From Williamsia sp. 1135 (GTDB lineage Bacteria > Actinomycetota > Actinomycetes > Mycobacteriales > Mycobacteriaceae), in contig NZ_MJEI01000061.1 of NCBI RefSeq assembly GCF_002095395.1, positions 1 through 37,756 on the forward strand: a stretch of DNA of 37,756 bases. The letters are read 5' to 3'. Shown here in pieces: positions 31,669 to 37,756 of the stretch (within the stretch, counting starts at the first letter, position 1; each line of letters begins with the position of its first letter). The position numbers were made by a program, and so were the translations under genes. Under the pieces are notes generated by a model. The model did not search any database. It had not been told where the DNA came from and saw only the letters and a list, made by a program, of their open reading frames with translations.

Positions 31669-33063
31669 TCAGTCGGAGACCCACCCGCAGGCCCCCGGCA
31701 GATCCCTCGCAGCGGCCGGCCCGGATGAACCCGCTGCATACGGTTGCGGCGCAGGCGGATCGGCGAGGAGCGGTGCCGCGACATCCCAGACGTGGGTGAG
31801 CCCATCGGGCCTGGTGAACAGCGATCGGTCACCGCGGAGTACGTCATTGATCAACCGGGAGTACGGCGCGAGGCCGTCGGCGACGGAATCGAGGGGCAGG
31901 GACAGATGACCGGTGGACAGCTTGGTCCCCGACCCTGGTTCCTTCACAGTCATCGTCATGTCGATGGCGCCGTCACCACTGAGGTCGAAGGTCAGGACTG
32001 TGCCGTCTGCGGGCGCGTCTGTGATGGGACCGTCGGCGGGTCGCCGGAAGACGAGACTGACGCGTTGCGCGCTGCGATCGAGCATCTTGCCGGTGCGCAG
32101 GATGAACGGGACGTCGCGCCAGCGATCCGTGTCGACCCAGAGGCGGGCTGCCACAAAGGTTTCCCGGGTCGAGTCGTCAGCGATTCCCTTGGTCTCGCGG
32201 TAGCCGTCGTATTGGCCGTAGACCACCTCTTTCGGGTCCAACGGCCGGAACGCAGCTATCACCGATTCGCGGGCGTCTTGCAGATCGTCTGCATCCAAGC
32301 TGATCGGTGGCTCCATCGCGACCTCTGCTGCGACCTGGAACAGGTGAGTCACCACCATGTCGAGAAATGCTCCGGTCGCGTCGTAGAACTCGGCACGATC
32401 GTCGATGTCGAGGGTCTCGGGTACATCGATCTGGACCTGCTCGACGTGTTCGCGGTTCCAGACGCCGGAGACCATGCCATTCGCGAACCGCAAGACATGG
32501 AGGTTCTGGGTGCTCTCCTTGCCGAGGAAGTGGTCGATCCGGTAGACCTGCTTCTCGTCGAAGACCTTGTGGACGGCGACGTCGAGCTCGCGGAACTTCT
32601 CGGGCGACGTGCCGAACGGCTTCTCGTAGACGACGCGGGCGTCGGTGGCGAGTTGATGCGCTCCCAGCGCATCGGTGTAATCGATGAACGTTGTCGGCGG
32701 AAGCGCAATGTAATGAACGAGTTGAGCACTGCCGCCCAGTTTTTCGCGCAGGGTGTCGATGACCGAGGGGAGATCGCCCGGGTCGTCGACGGTGAACCCG
32801 CCGCCGGCGAAATGAACGTTCTCTGCGAACGCCTCCCACTCGGCGTCGTCGGGTGCGGTGGCGAACTCGGTGAGCGAGTCCTTGATGTGGTCCCTGAAGT
32901 CGTCATCAGAACGATGACCCCGGCCGTTCCCGATCAGGGCCCAGGACTTTGGCAGCAGATTCTCCACGGCCAGCTCGTAGAACGAGGGAAGCACCATGCG
33001 CTTGGCGAGATCCCCGGTGGCGCCGAACAATACGAAAATCACTGCCGGGGACTCATCGGGCAT
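31669..33063 (-). CDS. zwf: Glucose-6-phosphate dehydrogenase
   Basis: The 464-residue enzyme makes 6-phosphogluconolactone and a reduced cofactor at the entry of the pentose phosphate pathway. The nucleotide motif GATGDLAKR (14-22), VYEKPFG (145-151) and the substrate signature RIDHFLGKE (175-183) are all intact. The C-terminal tail has a Pro/Ala/Gly-rich end not usual for Zwf. There is no opcA, tal, tkt or pgl nearby, so it looks like the stand-alone zwf1-type paralogue rather than the pathway-operon copy. The ATG at 33063 fits the family start. The MFS gene lies upstream on the same strand, 62 bases away. Confidence 0.92.
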   Translation of the reverse strand: MPDESPAVIFVLFGATGDLAKRMVLPSFYELAVENLLPKSWALIGNGRGHRSDDDFRDHIKDSLTEFATAPDDAEWEAFAENVHFAGGGFTVDDPGDLPSVIDTLREKLGGSAQLVHYIALPPTTFIDYTDALGAHQLATDARVVYEKPFGTSPEKFRELDVAVHKVFDEKQVYRIDHFLGKESTQNLHVLRFANGMVSGVWNREHVEQVQIDVPETLDIDDRAEFYDATGAFLDMVVTHLFQVAAEVAMEPPISLDADDLQDARESVIAAFRPLDPKEVVYGQYDGYRETKGIADDSTRETFVAARLWVDTDRWRDVPFILRTGKMLDRSAQRVSLVFRRPADGPITDAPADGTVLTFDLSGDGAIDMTMTVKEPGSGTKLSTGHLSLPLDSVADGLAPYSRLINDVLRGDRSLFTRPDGLTHVWDVAAPLLADPPAPQPYAAGSSGPAAARDLPGACGWVSD

Positions 33064-33125
33064 GTGCTGGCTCCTTGATGTCGGTGAAACCTGGCTACCG
33101 AACAGTCTAGGTCAGCGATGCCGCG

Positions 33126-34361
33126 TCAACGGTGAGTCGCACGAACGAGAATCCAGGTCAGGATCACCGCGGCCAGCATGAAGGTTCCGACATATCCGGC
33201 GACACCGATCCAGCCGGCGAGGGTGAATGCGACGCCACCGAGGGCGCCGACGATCGAACTGCCGAGGTAATAACCGAGTAGGTACAGCGACGAGGCTTCC
33301 GCGCGATGTGTGGTTGCCCGGGCGCTCACCCAGCCGCTCGCGACAGAATGGGCGGCGAAAAAGCCTGCGGTGAAGAGCAATATGCCGATGAGGACGGTGG
33401 GCAACCAGTCGGGCAGGCTCAAGGCGAGACCGCCGACCATCAAGATCATGGCGCCGATCAGGACGCGACTGCGGCCGAGTGAGTCGGACATGCGGCCTGC
33501 CGTCGCCGAGGACACGGTGCCGGCCAGGTAGAGCAAGAAGACCAAACCGGCCAGGGTGGCGGGCAGGTCGAAGGGGCTTGCGATGAGTCGGTAGCCCAGG
33601 AAGTTGTAGACGGTGACGAAGCCGCCCATCAGAACGAATGCCAGGCCGAACAGGCAGAGCAGCGGGGTGTCGCGCAGATGGGCGGCGAGGTTGCGCACAG
33701 TCTGCATCGGCGCGACCGGCCTCGGCTCGAACTGTCGCGACGCCGGCACCTGTCGTGCGAACCATACCGCGAACAACAGTGCCACCAACGAGGCGATCTC
33801 CAGCGCCCACTGCCAGTCGGTGATGTCGATCGCCAGTGTCGGGATCAAGCGGCCGACCAGACCGCCGATCGTGGTTCCGGCGACGTAGGTGCCCATTGCC
33901 GTACCCAGGGACCTCGCGTCGATCTCTTCGGCCAGGTACGCCATCGCGACGGCGGGCACGCCCGCACACAGGAGTCCTTGCAGCGCCCGGCCTGCCAGCA
34001 GCACCTCGAAAGTCGGACTCCACGGCAGCACCACGCCCAGGAGCGTCGCGGAGACCGCCGAGATCGTCATCACCCGCACGCGGCCGTACCGTTCTGACAA
34101 CACGCTCGCCGGAACGATCGCGAGGGCGAGCAGGCCGGTCGCCACCGATACTGCCAGCGCAGACGTGGCAGGTGAGACACCGTAGTGCTCCGAGAACACC
34201 GGAAGTAGTCCCTGTACGTAGTACAGGGTCATGAAGGTGGCCAAGCCGGCTGCGAACAGCGCCAGGCTGGCTCGCTTGTACCCGCCTTCGCCGAGGCGAT
34301 GACCGGTCGATGCGGGCAGGCAGCGCGTGGTGGAGGTATCGGTTGCGCTCACCGTGTCCAC
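33126..34361 (-). CDS. MFS transporter (YnfM/AraJ-like)
   Basis: The 411-residue protein has 12 hydrophobic segments after a polar N-terminus of about 30 residues. ASVLSERYGRVRVMT (motif A) follows segment 2, and GRALQGLLCAGVPAVAMAYL resembles the inner-membrane YnfM family. A LysR gene is divergent, as ynfL is with ynfM in E. coli, so a small-molecule exporter controlled by that LysR is likely. The substrate is unknown. The zwf gene lies downstream on the same strand. Confidence 0.87.
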   Translation of the reverse strand: MDTVSATDTSTTRCLPASTGHRLGEGGYKRASLALFAAGLATFMTLYYVQGLLPVFSEHYGVSPATSALAVSVATGLLALAIVPASVLSERYGRVRVMTISAVSATLLGVVLPWSPTFEVLLAGRALQGLLCAGVPAVAMAYLAEEIDARSLGTAMGTYVAGTTIGGLVGRLIPTLAIDITDWQWALEIASLVALLFAVWFARQVPASRQFEPRPVAPMQTVRNLAAHLRDTPLLCLFGLAFVLMGGFVTVYNFLGYRLIASPFDLPATLAGLVFLLYLAGTVSSATAGRMSDSLGRSRVLIGAMILMVGGLALSLPDWLPTVLIGILLFTAGFFAAHSVASGWVSARATTHRAEASSLYLLGYYLGSSIVGALGGVAFTLAGWIGVAGYVGTFMLAAVILTWILVRATHR

Positions 34362-34436
34362 AGTTCCAGCCCGAAGTCGTCAGCGGAAATGAATGGATCG
34401 AAGGATACTTATTCGTTGGGTACATAAGGAGGTCGT

Positions 34437-35336
34437 ATGGACAACACCTGGTTTGTCACACTGGCCGAGCTGGAGAACATGTCCGCGGCTGCCGACGAGC
34501 TGCACGCCACTCAACCGACGCTCTCGCGGCAGCTCGGTCGCCTCGAACGCGATCTGGGGATCAAACTGTTCGACCGTAAGGGAAAGCGGCTGGTGCTCAA
34601 TGCTGCCGGGCGCATCTATCTCCGCCACGTTCGGCGGGCGGTGGCGGAGATCGACGCCGCCCGATACGAACTCGCCGAACTGGCCAATCCCGTCGCGGGC
34701 CGGATCGACCTCGGATTCCTTCACTCGTTCGGTATGTGGCTGGTGCCGACGTTGATCCGAGAGTTCCGGCGGGAGCCCTCGCAGGTCGTCTTCGGCCTGG
34801 CGCAGGGTGCCGCAGAGGACATCCTGCAACGGGTGCTCGGGGGTGATTCGGACGTTGCCATCGTCTCGCCGAGGCCGAACAACGTGGATGTCGGATGGGT
34901 GCCCATCATGCGGCAACATCTCGGGGTCGCGGTACCGGACGGGCATCGGCTGGCGCACCGAGATCGGGTGACGATCGCCGACGTGCGGGAGGAGAGCTTC
35001 GTCGCGATGGAAACCGGCTTCGGGATGCGCAGGATTCTGGAAGAGCTTTGTGCCGCCGAGGATTTCCATCCGAAGATTACATTCGAGTCGACCGAGCTGG
35101 CCACCGTCGCGGGGCTCGTTGCAGCGGGGCTCGGCGTCGCAGTGATGCCGGTCGAGCACGATCCGCAACTTCCAGCGGGCGTCTCGTTGATCGTTCTCGA
35201 CGGCCCCACGAACATTCGAGAGGTGGGGCTGATCTGGAAGCGCGACACCGCGATGAGTCCAGCTGCCGCCAGGTTCCGCGACTTCGTGACCGGCTGGGCC
35301 GACAGCAACGACCGGAGACTGTTACCTGGCGGGTAA
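34437..35336 (+). CDS. LysR-family transcriptional regulator
   Basis: The 299-residue protein has the N-terminal LysR helix-turn-helix (MSAAADELHATQPTLSRQLG, about 14-33; LERDLGIKLFDR, 35-46) and a periplasmic-binding-like effector domain (about 90-290). AAGGAGG precedes the ATG at four bases. It probably controls the divergent MFS gene from the 75-base gap, which contains TAC-N11-GTA (34409-34425), a possible half-dyad for LysR binding. The effector is unknown. Confidence 0.93.
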   Translation: MDNTWFVTLAELENMSAAADELHATQPTLSRQLGRLERDLGIKLFDRKGKRLVLNAAGRIYLRHVRRAVAEIDAARYELAELANPVAGRIDLGFLHSFGMWLVPTLIREFRREPSQVVFGLAQGAAEDILQRVLGGDSDVAIVSPRPNNVDVGWVPIMRQHLGVAVPDGHRLAHRDRVTIADVREESFVAMETGFGMRRILEELCAAEDFHPKITFESTELATVAGLVAAGLGVAVMPVEHDPQLPAGVSLIVLDGPTNIREVGLIWKRDTAMSPAAARFRDFVTGWADSNDRRLLPGG

Positions 35337-35372
35337 TCGACACGCGTCGATCGCGGGTGCAGGCTCGTGACC

Positions 35373-35774
35373 ATGGTCGACACCGAAGGAACCGCGCTGT
35401 TCCACACCACCATGCCGTTCACCGAGAAGCTGGGGATCGAGGTACTCGAGCACCGACCGGGCGTGGTTCGAAGCCGGTTGGCATGGCACGAGAGTCTCTG
35501 CACCCTCAACGGTGTCATCCACGGTGGAGCTCTGATGTCCTTGGCCGACGCGACGGGTGCGGTGTGTGCCTTCCTGAATCTTCCTGACGGCGGTCTGGGG
35601 ACGACGACCGTCGAATCAAAGACCAACTTCTTGCGTCCGGTGACGGACGGTCATGCAGTCGCTGCCGCGACGCCACTCAACGTCGGCCGGAAGTTCATCG
35701 TGGTCGAGACCGCAATCACAGACGATGCCGGGAAATTGGTCGGCAAGGTGACCCAGACCCAGGCGGTTCTCTGA
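35373..35774 (+). CDS. PaaI-like hotdog-fold thioesterase
   Basis: The 133-residue protein has the PaaI/DUF4442-type hotdog signature CTLNGVIHGGALMSLADATG, with the conserved HGG and acidic residue that form the active site, and VESKTNFLRPV. It probably hydrolyses an acyl-CoA thioester. The ATG at 35373 is used; a GTG at 35367 would add two residues. It follows the LysR gene on the same strand, 36 bases away. No phenylacetate genes are near, so the acyl group is unknown. Confidence 0.9.
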   Translation: MVDTEGTALFHTTMPFTEKLGIEVLEHRPGVVRSRLAWHESLCTLNGVIHGGALMSLADATGAVCAFLNLPDGGLGTTTVESKTNFLRPVTDGHAVAAATPLNVGRKFIVVETAITDDAGKLVGKVTQTQAVL

Positions 35775-35888
35775 CGGCCGAGAGGCGAACGCGACGCACA
35801 GGCGCGGTTTTCGCAGGTGGGACGACCCGAGTTTGCGAAATAAAACGGCGGGGTAGCTATCGGTCATCACGACGCGAGAGGACCTGAA

Positions 35889-36191
35889 ATGACGAATCCG
35901 ACCCCGATCAACGAGACCGGCACGGACACGACGACCACGACCACCGCCCCGAACAAGGGTCGTCGAGTTTCGACGATCATCGGCCTGATCATTGCCGCCG
36001 TCCTGGTGGTCGCGTTCATCGTTTTCGTCACCCAGAACACCGAACAGGTGCAGATCGAGTTCTTCGGTCTCAACCTCGACCTCGCGCAAGGAGTGGCGTT
36101 GTTACTCGCCGCAGTGGTCGGATTTCTCATCGCCGTACTGGGTGCGGGCGTCCTGCGTCTGCGCAGCAAGGTGCGCAGGCGCCGTAGCTGA
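35889..36191 (+). CDS. LapA-domain (DUF1049) membrane protein
   Basis: The 100-residue protein has a Thr-rich N-terminus, two transmembrane helices (about 29-48 and 68-88) and the LapA signature VTQNTEQVQIEFFG between them, then a basic tail (RRRRS). In E. coli the LapA family helps control LPS assembly, but its role in actinobacteria is unknown. GAGAGG precedes the ATG. An AT-rich stretch with TTTGCGAAATAAAAC just upstream probably holds its own promoter. Confidence 0.88.
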   Translation: MTNPTPINETGTDTTTTTTAPNKGRRVSTIIGLIIAAVLVVAFIVFVTQNTEQVQIEFFGLNLDLAQGVALLLAAVVGFLIAVLGAGVLRLRSKVRRRRS

Positions 36192-36242
36192 ACACCGCTG
36201 ACTTCCATAGCGAAATCACCCCAACCGCCCCTCGACAAACTA

Positions 36243-36258
36243 TCGAACAAATATTCGA
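36243..36258. promoter_or_regulatory. LexA SOS box upstream of the DUF222 gene
   Basis: TCGAAC-AAAT-ATTCGA matches the mycobacterial SOS box TCGAAC-N4-GTTCGA at 11 of 12 defined bases. A second dyad, TTCGAC-AAG-GTCGAA (36254-36268), overlaps it. SOS boxes precede several 13E12-family genes in M. tuberculosis, so LexA control is expected. Confidence 0.75.
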
Positions 36259-36283
36259 CAAGGTCGAATTTCTCCGGTAGAGT
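36255..36283 (+). promoter_or_regulatory. Promoter of the DUF222 gene
   Basis: TCGACA (36255-36260), a 17-base spacer, and TAGAGT (36278-36283) form a good SigA-type promoter. The -35 overlaps the SOS box, so LexA would block it. A leader of about 80 bases precedes the GTG start. Confidence 0.55.
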
Positions 36284-36373
36284 CAGTGGTAGAGAAACTT
36301 TCTGACGACGATTCATTGTTTGTGATTGTTGTTGTCTGCGTGTGTTTCTCGGTTCCCTGGGGAGGGGGTCTTC

Positions 36374-37756
36374 GTGTCGGAGGGTGTTGTTGTTGATTCG
36401 CCGGTTGTCGGCGCGGTGGCAGGGCTTGATGCGGCTATCGCACAGTTGGCTGGGTTGGATCTGACGGCGTTCTCTGATTCTGATTGTGTTCGGTTGACTG
36501 AGCGGTTGGAGATCGCGGCGCGGCGGTTGCAGTCAGCGTCGTTGCCGGTGTTGCGGGAAGTGGCTGTGCGGCGGGCATATTCGACGGCGGGGTGTTCGTC
36601 TCCGGCGGCGGTGTTGACGTCGATGACGCGGATGCGTCCGGGTGCTGCGAAGGCGCGGGTGGAGGCGATGGATGCGTTGACGCCGTCGCTGACCCCGAGC
36701 GGTGAGGTGATCGCTCCACGGTTCCCGGAGACGGCGCAGGCGTTGGCGGCGGGGGTGATCGATCTTGATCATGTCGGGGTGGTGCTCGAGGTGATGGCGT
36801 CGATCCCGCACAAGATCGATGCCGAGCAGCGGGCGAACACCGAGGTGGCGTTGGCTGATCTGTGCCGTAGGTATCCGCCGGGTCAGGTGAAGACGATCGG
36901 TGAGCGGATCGTGGACTATCTCGATCCCGACGGCAAACTGGCTGATGATGTTGATCGGGCGAAGAAGCGTGGTGTCGATCTGGGTAAGCCGGCGACGGAT
37001 TTCATGTCGAAGGTGGCCGGTCATCTGGATCCGACGACTACGGCGTTGATGGAAGTGATGTTGGGGGTGTGGGCGGCGCCGGGGATGAACAATTCCGATG
37101 ATGAGCTGTCCCCGTCGGGTGCTGCCGATGATCCCGCGCTCGATCCTGCGGTTCTGCAGGCTGCGGCGGACCGCGATCTTCGTACGCAGTCGCAGCGCAA
37201 TCATGACGCCCTCAAGGCGATGTTGATGTATCTGCTGGAGTCGGGTCAGTTGGGTAAGACTCATCGTGGGTTGCCGGTGCAGTTGATCATCACCATGACC
37301 AAAGACCAACTCGACGAAGCACTTCGGGAGCAAGAAGCCGCCGCCGAGCCCGAGTCTGAACCAACGCCAGAGCCGGAGCCAGAACCTGAGCCAGCGCCTG
37401 AGCCGGTACTAGATCCGGAGCCTGAGCCAGCGACCGAGCCGGAACCGGAATCTGAGCCAGCGCCGGAGCCGGAGTATGCCGATCCGCAGACGCAGCGGCA
37501 GGACCCGAATTGGTTGCCCACGGTGACCGGTGGCCCGATGCGTCCATACGGACAGGATCTGGTCTACACCGCGACCGGCACAGTGTTGCCGATCAGCGAT
37601 GCCATTAAGCTGCTCGCGCGTAGCGACAAGACGTTGGCGGTGTTCGCCAACCACAGCAACGAAGTGTTGTACCTGGGCCGGGCTCGCCGACTTGCCAGCG
37701 AGGCCCAACGGTTGGCGATGTTCGCCGCGCACCGGGGATGCTCGTTCGGTGGGTGC
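36374..37756 (+). CDS. DUF222/13E12-repeat protein (HNH endonuclease family), 3' end cut by the window
   Basis: From the GTG at 36374 the frame stays open for 461 codons to the window edge. GGAGGGGG lies five bases upstream. The DUF222 domain is recognisable in the first 300 codons ([61 protein letters not shown]). After [14 protein letters not shown] a Pro-Glu repeat is inserted, then the domain resumes with [11 protein letters not shown] and [18 protein letters not shown]. The sequence stops at HRGCSFGGC, where the HNH CxxC...HxxH motif normally begins, so nuclease activity cannot be judged. Codon use (TTG, GTG, GAT, TCG) is less GC3-biased than in neighbours, as in other 13E12 copies. The SOS box suggests damage-induced expression. 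Confidence 0.85.
   Translation, partial: MSEGVVVDSPVVGAVAGLDAAIAQLAGLDLTAFSDSDCVRLTERLEIAARRLQSASLPVLREVAVRRAYSTAGCSSPAAVLTSMTRMRPGAAKARVEAMDALTPSLTPSGEVIAPRFPETAQALAAGVIDLDHVGVVLEVMASIPHKIDAEQRANTEVALADLCRRYPPGQVKTIGERIVDYLDPDGKLADDVDRAKKRGVDLGKPATDFMSKVAGHLDPTTTALMEVMLGVWAAPGMNNSDDELSPSGAADDPALDPAVLQAAADRDLRTQSQRNHDALKAMLMYLLESGQLGKTHRGLPVQLIITMTKDQLDEALREQEAAAEPESEPTPEPEPEPEPAPEPVLDPEPEPATEPEPESEPAPEPEYADPQTQRQDPNWLPTVTGGPMRPYGQDLVYTATGTVLPISDAIKLLARSDKTLAVFANHSNEVLYLGRARRLASEAQRLAMFAAHRGCSFGGC
37346..37474 (+). repeat. Pro-Glu tandem repeat inside the DUF222 gene
   Basis: Codons 325-367 encode 43 residues made almost only of Glu, Pro, Ser, Ala and Thr, in EPEPEP and EPAPEP units. At the DNA level GAGCCG/GAGCCA hexamers repeat with small variants. 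Short repeats of this type slip during replication, so copy number probably varies between strains. The insertion sits between the halves of an otherwise normal DUF222 protein. Confidence 0.8.

Noticed and set aside
36374-37756. Novel anti-phage nuclease
   Set aside because: DUF222/HNH 13E12 genes are a known multicopy family, and the HNH part is outside the window, so no defence claim can be supported.

Overview
The window is high-GC, densely packed chromosomal DNA with GTG and TTG starts. It looks like a Mycobacteriales actinobacterium, most likely Gordonia, Williamsia or Rhodococcus. The pointers are a deazaflavin (F420)-type nitroreductase-fold protein, an MMPL transporter, an SCO6745-family protein, an aldehyde dehydrogenase/DUF779 pair with a GAF regulator, a PknB-like kinase and a DUF222/13E12 gene behind a mycobacterial-type SOS box. 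The genus is inferred from gene content only. I see no rRNA, tRNA, CRISPR array, transposase or phage module.

Layout, bases 1-13,400: a membrane-anchored hypothetical gene converges on a VKOR-family gene. A ketopantoate-reductase-like gene converges on a LeuB-type dehydrogenase whose reading frame has lost its stop and runs antisense into its neighbour. Next come a SHOCT protein, a TIGR01777 SDR protein and a DUF2834 membrane protein, then an odd intergenic element with two look-alike hairpins. A hydrolase-MFS pair follows, then DUF6328. An MFS exporter-ArsR operon has a 34-bp near-perfect operator on its promoter. A frameshifted grpB-like gene is divergent from a small (p)ppGpp-hydrolase-like HD protein, followed by an SCO6745-family protein and a deazaflavin-type oxidoreductase.

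Bases 13,400-23,550: a YccF protein and a small membrane protein, then a NarL-type two-component system divergent from an MMPL exporter. A GAF/winged-helix regulator follows, with a CRP-like site and a strong hairpin in its leader. It converges on a Ser/Thr kinase. A tightly overlapping minus-strand operon then encodes a membrane protein, an alkaline-phosphatase-superfamily enzyme and a UbiA-type prenyltransferase.

Bases 23,550-37,756: an aldehyde dehydrogenase-DUF779 operon with CRP-like and GTTGCAAC motifs upstream, then a DJ-1/PfpI protein with a likely leaderless message. A GlgC-like nucleotidylyltransferase and a GH15 glucosidase/trehalase form a glucan or trehalose pair. An AhpD-like protein is divergent from a MocR regulator whose operator repeats are visible. 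A stand-alone glucose-6-phosphate dehydrogenase, a YnfM-like MFS/LysR divergent pair, a PaaI-like thioesterase and a LapA-domain protein follow. The window ends inside a DUF222 (13E12) gene carrying a Pro-Glu repeat insertion.

The best leads are the antisense tail on LeuB, the double-hairpin repeat, three directly readable operators (ArsR, MocR, LexA), the Pro-Glu insertion in the 13E12 protein, and the UbiA-phosphatase-membrane protein operon. I did not find an unmistakably new defence or biosynthetic system.
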